Source: Nitrospira sp. (GTDB lineage: Bacteria; Nitrospirota; Nitrospiria; Nitrospirales; Nitrospiraceae). Taken from it: DNA of 34,860 nt. The translations under genes were made by a program, and so were the position numbers. The notes under the pieces are model-generated. The model was not told the DNA's origin. It worked only from the letters and a program-made list of their open reading frames with translations, and ran no database searches. Location of the stretch: contig JAJONL010000014.1 of the NCBI GenBank assembly GCA_021323395.1, positions 1 to 34,860 of the forward strand, written 5' to 3'. Positions 16,245-24,430 of the stretch are shown here, one piece after another. Numbering within the stretch: the first letter of the stretch is position 1; each line of letters opens with the position of its first letter.

Positions 16245-17810
16245 CTACTTTTGCTTCGTCGGCACATGGACGACGCTCTCTACGGAGGCCAGTTTCGCTC
16301 GATCGAGCCGATCGACGAGAGCTTGAATGGATCCATTCATCATGCGCAGGAACGGTGAAGGATAGAGGCCGATCCACAAGATCATGATCGACAGCGAGAG
16401 CGCAATGGTGATCTCCCGCATGTGCAAATCTTTGATCGCCGCTGAGACATTCTTGGTCAGCGGCCCGAGCATCGCGCGCTCGTAATACCAGAGAAAATAG
16501 GCCGCGCCGAAGATGACGCCGAGAACCGCCACGGCGCCATACCACCATTTCGCCTTAAACGCGCCGAGGAGGATCAGGAATTCTCCGACGAACCCGTTCG
16601 TGCCGGGCAGTCCAATGGACGCCATGCCGATCAACAGGAGAAAGGTGGCCAGGAGGGGGACCTGTTTCGCAAATCCTCCGAAGGCGGAGAGGTGAGAGCT
16701 TTGCTGCCTGGTCGATAAGAATCCCGCCATAAAAAAGAGGCCGGCGGTGCTGAATCCCAGGTTGATCATGGTCAAGAGGCTGCCTTGCAGGCCTTGAAAG
16801 TTCAGGGCGAAGAGCCCGACCACGACAAAGCCAAGGTGGCTGATGCTGCTGAATGCGAGGAGACGTTTGAAGTCCGATTGCACCAACGCCACGACCGCAC
16901 CATAGAGAATCGCTGTCAGAGCCAGCACCATCACGATGGCGACCACGCCCTCGCTTTTTGACGCGTCGGGCACCAATGGAAAGGTGAATCGAAGGAATCC
17001 ATAGGTACCCAATTTCATGCCCGCCAGCATGACGGCCATCCCGATGGGGCCTTCCACCAGCGCATCCGGCAGCCAGGTATGAAACGGGAACACCGGCGCC
17101 TTGAAGGCAAATCCCATGAACATGAGCCAGAAGATCAGAATTTGCTGGGACAGTGGAATGGGGATAGACAGCAATTGCAGGAGGTCGAACGAGTAGACGT
17201 CGTCGAGGTGATGCGTCACGGCCCATTGGTGATAATTGATATCGAGCAGCGCAATGCCTACCAGCATGAAGACGCTTCCCAATAACGTATAGAGGACATA
17301 CTTGAGCGCCGCGTAGTGACGTTCCGGTCCGCCGCCCCACAACTTGATCAAGAAATAGCTGGGGATGAGCATGAGCTCCCAGAAGACGAAGAACAGGATC
17401 AGATCGATGGACACAAAGATCCCGATCGTGGTGGTCTCCAGCGCCAGGAGCGCCATGAAGTACAGCCGAACCTGGTTGCGCACCGTGTCCCAGGAATAAA
17501 TGACGACCAGCACGGTGAGGAAGGCCGTGAGGCCGACGAAGAGCACACTGATCCCATCGACAGCGAGGTGATAACCGATGCCGAGCGCTGGCATCCATCG
17601 GGCATGTTCGGCGAACTGCATGGCTGCGGAATCCGGCACGAAGCGCAGCAGCACGAGGATCGCCAGCGCCAGCTCCACCAACGTGATGCCCAGCGCCGTC
17701 GTTTTCACAAGATCTTCGTCTTCGATCAACCAGAGGAGGGCCGCCCCGGCCAACGGAAGGAAAACCAGATATGAGAGTATGGGAAAGCCGAAACTAAACT
17801 CTTCAAGCAT
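16245..17810 (-). CDS. nuoM: NADH-quinone oxidoreductase subunit M
   Basis: Canonical antiporter-like subunit of complex I, 521 residues with about 14 transmembrane helices, translocating protons in the membrane arm. Key residues are present: Glu145 in FFVFWELMLIPSYFLI, Lys170 in YAALKYVLYTLLGS, Lys237 in FAFKAPVFPFHTWLPDA, Lys266 in AGMKLGTYGF and a TM12 glutamate in GFVGEFLILLGAF. This is the complete set expected of NuoM, in contrast to the next gene. It begins at the ATG at 17810, 23 bases after the nuoL stop, and ends 3 bases before the second nuoM. The two NuoM proteins are clearly different in sequence, so they are not a recent duplication. Confidence 0.97.
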   Translation of the reverse strand: MLEEFSFGFPILSYLVFLPLAGAALLWLIEDEDLVKTTALGITLVELALAILVLLRFVPDSAAMQFAEHARWMPALGIGYHLAVDGISVLFVGLTAFLTVLVVIYSWDTVRNQVRLYFMALLALETTTIGIFVSIDLILFFVFWELMLIPSYFLIKLWGGGPERHYAALKYVLYTLLGSVFMLVGIALLDINYHQWAVTHHLDDVYSFDLLQLLSIPIPLSQQILIFWLMFMGFAFKAPVFPFHTWLPDALVEGPIGMAVMLAGMKLGTYGFLRFTFPLVPDASKSEGVVAIVMVLALTAILYGAVVALVQSDFKRLLAFSSISHLGFVVVGLFALNFQGLQGSLLTMINLGFSTAGLFFMAGFLSTRQQSSHLSAFGGFAKQVPLLATFLLLIGMASIGLPGTNGFVGEFLILLGAFKAKWWYGAVAVLGVIFGAAYFLWYYERAMLGPLTKNVSAAIKDLHMREITIALSLSIMILWIGLYPSPFLRMMNGSIQALVDRLDRAKLASVESVVHVPTKQK

Positions 17811-17833
17811 CGTGTATCAGAAACTCCACAGCG

Positions 17834-19837
17834 TCAGCGTGACGAGTACCCGGTGGAACCGGATCCAGTCCAAATGAGAAGAACGATGTGCACGAGAATA
17901 AATAGCCCGGCCACTATAATGGCCGCATACTGGTGCACCATGCCGGTTTGGAGGCGTCGCCAAGAGCGAGCCAGCAGGTGGTTGGCATAGCCGATAATGT
18001 TCAAGAACGCGTAGACGACGTGTTTTTCCGTCCAGGTAATGGCGGCCGAGCTCACGTCGGTTCCACGGTCGACCGAACGGACAAGGCCGTCGATGATGGT
18101 TCGATCGAACCAATCGCAGAATTGCCCCAATCGCTTGGTAGGTTCCACAAACAGGGTGTCGTAGAGTTCGTCGACATAGTACTTGTTGAGCAGGGTCGCG
18201 TAGACACCGGGCATTCGGCCGGCCAGCGCATCCACCGTGGTGGATTGGCCGCTGTAGAAATAATGAGCGAGCCCCCAACCCAGGAGCGCGATGATGGTGG
18301 CGGTACCCATTAAGGCCAACATCAGGGCCGGGGCGGTCGCATGCTCCTCACCGGCCACTCCTGCTACGGAATGGAGGAAATGATGAAACCAACCGTTTTC
18401 CGGCGGTACGCCGGGAAACCCGCCGATGACCGAGAGCGTGGCCAAGACCACCAGAGGGCCGATCATTACCATTGGGGATTCGTGCACATGCGCGGCGGTG
18501 TGATGATCCACACGTGAGCTGCCGTAGAATGTGAGGTATGTCAGACGGAACATATAAAACGACGTCAGGAAGGCGCCGACCGCGGCCATGCCATAGAGCA
18601 CATAATGTTGATGGACGAACGCATGGCCCATGATCTCGTCCTTGCTCCAGAAGCCCGCCAACGGCGGAATACCCGCAATGGCGATCGTCCCGATCAGAAA
18701 GAGCATGTGCGTCCAGGGAATTCTGGACTTCAAGGCGCCCATCTTGCGGATATCCTGCTCGCCGGACAGGGCGTGGATGACAGATCCAGCGGACAGAAAG
18801 AGCAAAGCTTTGAAAAAGGCGTGGGTCATCAGGTGGAAGACCGCAGCCGTATAGGCTCCGAGACCACACCCCAGAAACATATACCCGAGTTGGCTCACGG
18901 TCGAATAGGCCAGAACCCGCTTGATGTCGGTTTGGACCAGTCCGATCGTCGCTGCGAAGAGTGCCGTGAGTCCGCCGATCCAGGCCACAGTCGTCATGGC
19001 AACAGGCGAGAGATCGAAAATCGCATGGTTGCGGACGATCATATAGACACCGGCTGTGACCATGGTGGCGGCATGGATAAGCGCGCTGACCGGAGTCGGA
19101 CCTTCCATGGCATCGGGCAGCCAGGTATAGAGCGGAAGCTGCGCAGACTTTCCAACGGCGCCGATCAACAGGCAGAGCGCGATGGCTGTGGCCATTTCCG
19201 GCGACAACTGCGCGGCATTTTGCATGACCTGTGTGTAGTCCAGTGTGCCGAAATTGACGAACACCAGAAAGATCGCCAGCAGAAATCCGGCATCACCGAT
19301 TCGATTGACCACGAACGCTTTCGTGGCCGCTTTGGCGGCGGAAACTTTGTCGTAGTAGTAGCCGATCAGAAGATACGAGCAGAGCCCGACGCCTTCCCAG
19401 CCGATGAACAGGACGACATAGTTGTTACCCATCACGAGCAACAACATCGACACCATGAAGAGATTCATGTACACGAAGAATCGCGTAAAGCCAGATTCTC
19501 CATGCATGTAGCCCACGGAATATACATGGATGAGGAAGCCCACCCCCGTGATCACCAACAGCATGATGCAGGTCAAGGAATCGATTAAAAAGGCAAGGTT
19601 AATCGTGAGATCGCCGCCGAAGATCCACTTGTACGCCACCACCTCACGGGCTGCTCCAGTTCGCAGAACGTCTGTGAATACGGCTACAGAGCAAAGGAAT
19701 GAAAGTAGGACGGATCCCCAGGCGATCCGGTGTGCCAAGTCGTGGGAATAACGATGCCCGAGAAGACCGTTCACGAGGACGGCCATCAGCGGAAACAGCG
19801 GAATCAGTTTGACGATCAGATCGATAGAGTCGGACAC
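17834..19837 (-). CDS. nuoL: NADH-quinone oxidoreductase subunit L with lengthened lateral helix
   Basis: Distal antiporter-like subunit of complex I, 667 residues (E. coli NuoL has 613). Pumping residues are intact: Glu148 in IGWEGVGLCSYLLIGY, Lys230 in GAVGKSAQLPLYTWLPDAM and His255. The C-terminal region holds the amphipathic lateral helix that runs along the other antiporter subunits. Between IIDGLV (ending at residue 586) and the conserved RRLQTG about 40 residues are present where ordinary NuoL proteins have about 15-20, so the helix is longer by some 20-25 residues. This is what is needed to span an extra subunit. The start is a GTG at 19837, one base after the nuoK stop; an overlapping ATG at 19839 is out of frame. 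Confidence 0.96.
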   Translation of the reverse strand: MSDSIDLIVKLIPLFPLMAVLVNGLLGHRYSHDLAHRIAWGSVLLSFLCSVAVFTDVLRTGAAREVVAYKWIFGGDLTINLAFLIDSLTCIMLLVITGVGFLIHVYSVGYMHGESGFTRFFVYMNLFMVSMLLLVMGNNYVVLFIGWEGVGLCSYLLIGYYYDKVSAAKAATKAFVVNRIGDAGFLLAIFLVFVNFGTLDYTQVMQNAAQLSPEMATAIALCLLIGAVGKSAQLPLYTWLPDAMEGPTPVSALIHAATMVTAGVYMIVRNHAIFDLSPVAMTTVAWIGGLTALFAATIGLVQTDIKRVLAYSTVSQLGYMFLGCGLGAYTAAVFHLMTHAFFKALLFLSAGSVIHALSGEQDIRKMGALKSRIPWTHMLFLIGTIAIAGIPPLAGFWSKDEIMGHAFVHQHYVLYGMAAVGAFLTSFYMFRLTYLTFYGSSRVDHHTAAHVHESPMVMIGPLVVLATLSVIGGFPGVPPENGWFHHFLHSVAGVAGEEHATAPALMLALMGTATIIALLGWGLAHYFYSGQSTTVDALAGRMPGVYATLLNKYYVDELYDTLFVEPTKRLGQFCDWFDRTIIDGLVRSVDRGTDVSSAAITWTEKHVVYAFLNIIGYANHLLARSWRRLQTGMVHQYAAIIVAGLFILVHIVLLIWTGSGSTGYSSR

Positions 19838-19838
19838 A

Positions 19839-20141
19839 TTACCACTTCAAGAGATTCATTTCATCGACGTTGGTCGAAATTTTTCCGCGGAAGACGACAA
19901 TGATAATGGCCAATCCAATGGCCGCTTCTCCCGCTGCGATCGCAATGACGAAGAGCGCGACGATCTGACCTTGCATGGAGTCGAGATGATGGGAGAAGGC
20001 GACCAGATTGATAGTGGCCGCATTCAGCATGATTTCAACGGACATCAGCACGATGATGAAATTGCGTCGGATCAGTACTCCGAGCAATCCCGTCACAAAG
20101 AGAATCGCACTCACGGTGACATATGCAGAAAGAGGAATCAT
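19839..20141 (-). CDS. nuoK: NADH-quinone oxidoreductase subunit K
   Basis: Small three-helix membrane subunit of complex I, homologous to MrpC, forming part of the proton path near the quinone module. It has exactly 100 residues from the ATG at 20141, the usual NuoK length; the frame runs on to 20216, but that part has no NuoK similarity and overlaps the upstream gene. The two membrane glutamates needed for coupling are present, Glu36 (MSVEIMLNAATINLVAF) and Glu72 (AAGEAAIGLAI). It follows the SMR exporter gene after 8 bases and is followed by nuoL after 1 base. Confidence 0.96.
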   Translation of the reverse strand: MIPLSAYVTVSAILFVTGLLGVLIRRNFIIVLMSVEIMLNAATINLVAFSHHLDSMQGQIVALFVIAIAAGEAAIGLAIIIVVFRGKISTNVDEMNLLKW

Positions 20142-20149
20142 GGGGTCCG

Positions 20150-20467
20150 TTACGAACTCGAAAGCTTGAGAGAAACGATTCCTGTAATGATTAGAACGAT
20201 GCTGAAAATTCTCCATCCATCACGCGATTCTCCGAGCAGCACTATGCCTAAGATCGCGGTGCCGGCCGCACCGATTCCGGTCCAAACAGCATATCCGGTA
20301 CCGACAGGAATGGTCTTCAGTGCCACCGCGAGCAACCACACGCTCACAAGCATCGACAGGGTGAACAGGACAGTCGGCCAGAGACGCGAAAATCCTTCCG
20401 TGTATTTCAACGCAATGGCCCACCCGATTTCAAAAATGCCTGCTACCACTAAAAGAACCCAAGCCAT
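20150..20467 (-). CDS. gdx: SMR-family guanidinium exporter (Gdx/SugE type) inside the nuo operon
   Basis: Four-helix small multidrug resistance protein of 105 residues, working as a dual-topology dimer that exchanges cations for protons across the inner membrane. The sequence is of the Gdx (SugE) type rather than EmrE: Glu13 (central proton/substrate carboxylate), Trp16, Ser42, Tyr59 and Trp62 match the guanidinium-binding residues known for Gdx, and KTIPVGTGYAVWTGIGA is the typical TM3 segment. It lies between nuoJ (9-base gap) and nuoK (8-base gap) on the same strand, so it is almost certainly co-transcribed with complex I. There is no room for the guanidine riboswitch that often controls gdx. 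The ATG at 20467 follows an agagag ribosome site. Its role among respiratory genes is unexplained; export of guanidinium or a related cation is the best guess. Confidence 0.93.
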   Translation of the reverse strand: MAWVLLVVAGIFEIGWAIALKYTEGFSRLWPTVLFTLSMLVSVWLLAVALKTIPVGTGYAVWTGIGAAGTAILGIVLLGESRDGWRIFSIVLIITGIVSLKLSSS

Positions 20468-20476
20468 GTTGCTCTC

Positions 20477-21001
20477 TTAACGATCAGGGTTATGCTTGGC
20501 TATGCTTGGGGTTTTGGCTAGGACAATAGCGCCGACGATCGCTGCCGTCAGGAACATCCCAATGATCTCGAATTGCAGCAGGTACTCGCTGAACATCTTG
20601 ATCCCGACGGCGTGCGCGTCTCCTTGCTGCAGAATCGCCGCTGCCGGGGCATCGCCTTTTGCGCCACCGAACGGGGATCGCACTAGCAAGAATAGGAGAT
20701 ACCCCAGTCCCATAGCCGCAGGAGCGAGCAAGTAGGGCGTCTTAGTGTGGAAGTAACGGTCCTCCGTCTTGAGGTTCAGCAACATGAGGACAAATAAATA
20801 CAGCACCAAAATCGCGCCTGCGTACACGATGACTTGGACGGCCCATAAGAATTCGGCGTTCAGCATGATGAACAGACCCGACACGTGCAGTAGCAGGGCC
20901 AGGAGCGCTAAGCCGCATTGCACCGGGTGTTTGAGCGACACGGTCAGAATGCCGGCGACAATACTCACCACTGCGAAATACGCGAAAAACACAAAAGCCA
21001 T
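20477..21001 (-). CDS. nuoJ: NADH-quinone oxidoreductase subunit J
   Basis: Five-helix membrane subunit of complex I, 174 residues. The family core VQVIVYAGAILVLYLFVLML, a TM3 with the pi-bulge region important for coupling, is present, as is the N-terminal pair of helices (VVSIVAGILTVSLKHPVQCGL). The C-terminal helix (FEIIGMFLTAAIVGAIVLAK) is also typical. A polar loop rich in Gly and Ala (FGGAKGDAPAAAILQQGDA) separates helices 4 and 5. The ATG at 21001 lies 10 bases after the nuoI stop. Downstream the order is broken: gdx comes next instead of nuoK. Confidence 0.96.
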   Translation of the reverse strand: MAFVFFAYFAVVSIVAGILTVSLKHPVQCGLALLALLLHVSGLFIMLNAEFLWAVQVIVYAGAILVLYLFVLMLLNLKTEDRYFHTKTPYLLAPAAMGLGYLLFLLVRSPFGGAKGDAPAAAILQQGDAHAVGIKMFSEYLLQFEIIGMFLTAAIVGAIVLAKTPSIAKHNPDR

Positions 21002-21011
21002 AACAGCCTGA

Positions 21012-21599
21012 TCAACTCAAATGTTTGGGTTGTGATTGCGTGGGTTTGAGAACCGACTGCGGAAAGTAATAACGATACTCTCGGCTCTCGTCCGAGTTTT
21101 TTTCTTGGTTATGGGCGTACAGATATTTTTTGGCGTCTTCAAGATGGCGTTCACCTATCTCATAGAGCCGTTTTTTGTCGAAGAGGAGAGTCCGTTTGTC
21201 GTGGGTGGAATATTCATACATTTTGGTCATTGCCAGCGCGTTGACGGGGCACGCTTCCACACAGTAGCCGCAAAACACGCATTTGGTGATATCGATGTAG
21301 AACTCTGCGGCATAACGCTGGAGGGGGCGCTCGGGGTCTTCGTGGCTGATCACCTTGATGCAACGGGACGGACAGGCTGCTTCACAGAGGTCACAGCCCA
21401 CGCAGCGTTCCCGGCCGTCCTCGTACCGCAGTAACCCCAGAGCGCCGCGGTGACCGTCCGGAATAGTCCGCTGCTCCCGCGGATATTGGAAGGTGATCGG
21501 TCGATGGAACATGTGCTTGAAGGTCACCTTCATGGCGTCCCAAATTTCGTAAAACAAGGCCGCCTGAAGAAGTTTTTTGGTCCACGCCCCGACACTCAT
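21012..21599 (-). CDS. nuoI: NADH-quinone oxidoreductase subunit I (two [4Fe-4S] clusters)
   Basis: Ferredoxin-like subunit of the peripheral arm, 195 residues, carrying clusters N6a and N6b that pass electrons from NuoG to NuoB. Both motifs are intact: CVGCDLCEAACP (Cys66, 69, 72, 76) and CVFCGYCVEACP (Cys107, 110, 113, 117). An N-terminal amphipathic stretch (KVTFKHMFHRPITFQYP) anchors it to the membrane arm. The ATG at 21599 was preferred because gaggg lies 7 bases upstream; an ATG at 21620 would add seven residues but lacks a ribosome site. It directly follows nuoG, where nuoH would normally intervene. The C-terminus is extended by a polar tail rich in Ser, Lys and Gln. Confidence 0.95.
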   Translation of the reverse strand: MSVGAWTKKLLQAALFYEIWDAMKVTFKHMFHRPITFQYPREQRTIPDGHRGALGLLRYEDGRERCVGCDLCEAACPSRCIKVISHEDPERPLQRYAAEFYIDITKCVFCGYCVEACPVNALAMTKMYEYSTHDKRTLLFDKKRLYEIGERHLEDAKKYLYAHNQEKNSDESREYRYYFPQSVLKPTQSQPKHLS

Positions 21600-21643
21600 T
21601 CTCACACCCTCATACAACATCCAAAAGACGAACGAGCTTACTC

Positions 21644-24349
21644 TTACCCACCGACCTTTTCAATCTTCACCCCTGTGGATTTGAAGTACGGCACTCCCGT
21701 CACACTGTCGACTTCCACAGTCATTAAATCTTTCACCGGAGGCTCATTGAAATGTTCCGGGTAGAAACAACAGCCTGGCAAGACGTCGGGGTCTATCCTC
21801 ACGCCTAGCTGCACCGAGCCATGTGGCGAAGTCATCCGAATGGTGGTCTGCTCGTTGAGCCCGAGCCGCTGCAGGTCAGCCGGATTCATGCGCAGTCGAG
21901 CACTATTGGGCTCGATATTGATAAGCCCTGACGCTCGCGTAGACAGTTTACCGGAGTGATACAGCAGTTGACCTGTCACGAGCGTGAAGGGCCGCGCGGC
22001 CTCACTCGACGATTCTGTCGGCTGGATACGATACCGAGTTGCGACTTCGGTCGTATAGCCGTTTGATAGATAGGCGTCGGCCGAGGGGGTGATACGACGG
22101 GGCTGGCCGAGGTTATAATACCCCGGGAGTAGTTTCATGATTTCATCCTGCACGTCTTGTGCAGATTCATAGTGCCATTCGTACCCAAGACCGTTCGCCA
22201 GTGCAGTCATTATGTGCCAGTCCGGCAGACTTTCTCCCACTTGATCGAGCGCTTGGCGCACACGTAGGACTTTGCCTTCCAGATTGGTAAAGGTGCCGTC
22301 TTTTTCGGCATAGGTTGCCGCGGGGAGAACGATGTGCGCCATCTCGGCTGTTTCGGTGAGGAAGGGATCTTGAACGATCAGAAGTTGCAATTTTTCAAGG
22401 GTCCCCTTCGCCTCTAAGGAGGCCGGCAGCGTCGCCACGGGATTTTCTCCGATGACATAGAGGGCCTTGATCTGACCGCTTCGGATGCGTGCCAGAATTT
22501 CCAGAAGATTGGCCCCGCTGCCGATGGCGGGAAGGGTGACATCCCAGGCTTTCCCGAATCGTTCCCGCGCGATGGGGTCGTCGAAACGTGCCTGTCCTGG
22601 TAAGAACTCCGGCGCGACACCCATGTCGACCGCACCCTGCTCGTTGATTTCTTCCGTCACCGTCGTGACGCCGCATCCTGGTTGGCCGAGTTTGCCCGTG
22701 ATCCATGCGAGGTCAATGAGCTTCAGAACATTGTGGTAGCCGTTCGGGCGACGGACGATGCCTTCCGCGCACAGCGCGATGGCCCGGGGAGCTTCTGCGA
22801 AAATGGCCGCGGCTTCTCGAATCTGCTCGACAGCAATGCCGGTTCGAGCGGACACTTGCTCCAGCGATACCTGGTCGAGGGCCTGCTTCAAGGCCGCGAA
22901 TGCCTGCGGATGCCGCCCGGTGCTGGGCTCATCGATCAAGTCTTGCTCGATAACAGATTTAACCAGCCCGTCGATCAGTAATCCCTCCGTGCCCGGTTTT
23001 ACTAAGAGCGGGTGTGACGCGAGTTGAGCGATGTTGGTATTGGCCGAATCGACGACGATGACCTGTGCCTTGTACACCCGGATCGCTTCTTTGATGCGGA
23101 CGGAGGTCAACGGATTGGTCTCTGTAATATTGGAGCCAATCACAAGCACGGCTTTGGCCTTGGTCAGGTCCTCCCAGTCATTGAGCGGCCGTCCGATACC
23201 CACGGCATGCCGCACGGCATGTACATAATTGAGATGACCGTAGCGGGCGCTGCTGTCGAGTTGATTGGTCCGGAATCCGGCACGCATGAGTTTTTGAAAT
23301 AGGTACAGTTCCTCATTGGTGCAGCGTGCGGTGATGAGCCCGGCAATCGATTCAGGGCCGTGCTTACGATGGATGTCGGACAGCCGATCGATCACGGTTT
23401 GCATGGTGTCAAGCCAGGGTGTTTCAGTCAGCGAGTCGTTTTGACGCACCAGAGGCTGCCGCAAGCGTTGTTCACTGTCGATGTACTGAAACCCGAATCG
23501 TCCGCGGACGCAAATCCCGCCGTGGCCCTTGCTGGTTTCCGCCCGGTCACCCCATTTATTCTTCCAGGACAGCGGGGAGGTGACTCGGACGACTTCCGTG
23601 TCTTTGGTTTCGAGATACATCTGGCAGCCATCGCCACAATAATTGCAGGTGGTCGTGGTTTTCTTCATCTGCCAGGGTTTATAGAGATACTTGGAATATT
23701 TGTTCGTGATCGCACCGACGGGGCACACGGCCAGGCAGTCACCACAGAATTCGCAAGCCAGGGGTTGATCGCCTTTGGGTACAACCTGGTTAAAGCCGCC
23801 CTTTTTCATAAACTGCAGGGCGTCGATCATCAAGACGTCCTTGCAGACGTTGATACATTCGGCACAGGCGATGCAACGATTCATGTTGAAGTCGAGCACC
23901 AGGCTGCGCGTGTCTTCCGGAATAAATTTTTGTTTGGCGTTGGCGAGGTTGGTCACGCCATGCTGAAAGGCCATGTCCTGCAGTTCGCAATGTCCATCGG
24001 CATCGCAGACCGGACAATCCAGCGGATGGACGGAGAGGTGCTTTTCGACGGCTTTTTTTCGGGCCGCAAAGAGATCGTCGCCTTCCGTGCGGACAACCAT
24101 GCCGGACGCGGCCTTGGCGGTGCACGACCGGACCGGTGCCTTTTTGCCTTCCTGCATGACGAGACACATGCCGCAGGACCCGAATGGATCGAAGGTATAG
24201 TGGTAGCACATGGCAGGAATGATTTTGCCCGTGCTGGCGATCACGTCATAAAGCGAGACGCCGTCTTTTGCCGCGACCGTTCGTCCATCGATGGACAGTT
24301 CGATCGTCGCGGCTTCGACGTCTGGATTGGTCGCTGGTTTCAAACCCAT
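21644..24349 (-). CDS. nuoG: NADH-quinone oxidoreductase subunit G (iron-sulfur, molybdopterin-fold)
   Basis: Large peripheral-arm subunit of 901 residues. In order: a [2Fe-2S] domain with Cys48, Cys59, Cys62 and Cys76; the HxxxCxxCxxxxxC motif with His108, Cys112, Cys115 and Cys121 (cluster N5); two ferredoxin motifs, CIACAECINVC (159-169) and CEFCGDCLAVC (199-209); the N7-type set Cys235, Cys238, Cys242 and Cys280; and a molybdopterin-oxidoreductase fold to the end. Two ferredoxin motifs plus N7 resemble formate-dehydrogenase-type NuoG proteins. nuoE and nuoF, which supply NADH electrons, are missing from the 81-base gap before it, so the electron donor is uncertain. The ATG at 24349 follows a gaggta ribosome site. 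There is no nuoH before nuoI, only a gap of 44 bases. Confidence 0.95.
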   Translation of the reverse strand: MGLKPATNPDVEAATIELSIDGRTVAAKDGVSLYDVIASTGKIIPAMCYHYTFDPFGSCGMCLVMQEGKKAPVRSCTAKAASGMVVRTEGDDLFAARKKAVEKHLSVHPLDCPVCDADGHCELQDMAFQHGVTNLANAKQKFIPEDTRSLVLDFNMNRCIACAECINVCKDVLMIDALQFMKKGGFNQVVPKGDQPLACEFCGDCLAVCPVGAITNKYSKYLYKPWQMKKTTTTCNYCGDGCQMYLETKDTEVVRVTSPLSWKNKWGDRAETSKGHGGICVRGRFGFQYIDSEQRLRQPLVRQNDSLTETPWLDTMQTVIDRLSDIHRKHGPESIAGLITARCTNEELYLFQKLMRAGFRTNQLDSSARYGHLNYVHAVRHAVGIGRPLNDWEDLTKAKAVLVIGSNITETNPLTSVRIKEAIRVYKAQVIVVDSANTNIAQLASHPLLVKPGTEGLLIDGLVKSVIEQDLIDEPSTGRHPQAFAALKQALDQVSLEQVSARTGIAVEQIREAAAIFAEAPRAIALCAEGIVRRPNGYHNVLKLIDLAWITGKLGQPGCGVTTVTEEINEQGAVDMGVAPEFLPGQARFDDPIARERFGKAWDVTLPAIGSGANLLEILARIRSGQIKALYVIGENPVATLPASLEAKGTLEKLQLLIVQDPFLTETAEMAHIVLPAATYAEKDGTFTNLEGKVLRVRQALDQVGESLPDWHIMTALANGLGYEWHYESAQDVQDEIMKLLPGYYNLGQPRRITPSADAYLSNGYTTEVATRYRIQPTESSSEAARPFTLVTGQLLYHSGKLSTRASGLINIEPNSARLRMNPADLQRLGLNEQTTIRMTSPHGSVQLGVRIDPDVLPGCCFYPEHFNEPPVKDLMTVEVDSVTGVPYFKSTGVKIEKVGG

Positions 24350-24430
24350 GTAGTTACCTCAAGTCAAAAGCGATCGGGCGACAGCACGCGCTGCTGACCC
24401 GTCACTTTCTCCTTTGTGCTATATCGGTGT

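Noticed and set aside
16555-17598. Minus-strand open frame of 347 codons in another frame inside the first nuoM
   Set aside because: Same-strand out-of-frame shadow of a gene with all expected NuoM residues; rich in Arg, Pro and His.
18605-19588. Plus-strand open frame of 327 codons opposite nuoL
   Set aside because: Antisense to well-conserved transmembrane helices; composition (His, Arg, Asp, Gln rich) is the expected mirror of hydrophobic codons.
20468-20476. Guanidine riboswitch for the gdx gene
   Set aside because: Only 9 bases separate nuoJ and gdx, and no riboswitch-like structure could be placed there; the upstream DNA is nuoJ coding sequence.
23360-24397. Plus-strand open frame of 345 codons opposite nuoG
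   Set aside because: It covers the cysteine-motif region of nuoG on the other strand, with no recognisable domain or ribosome site.
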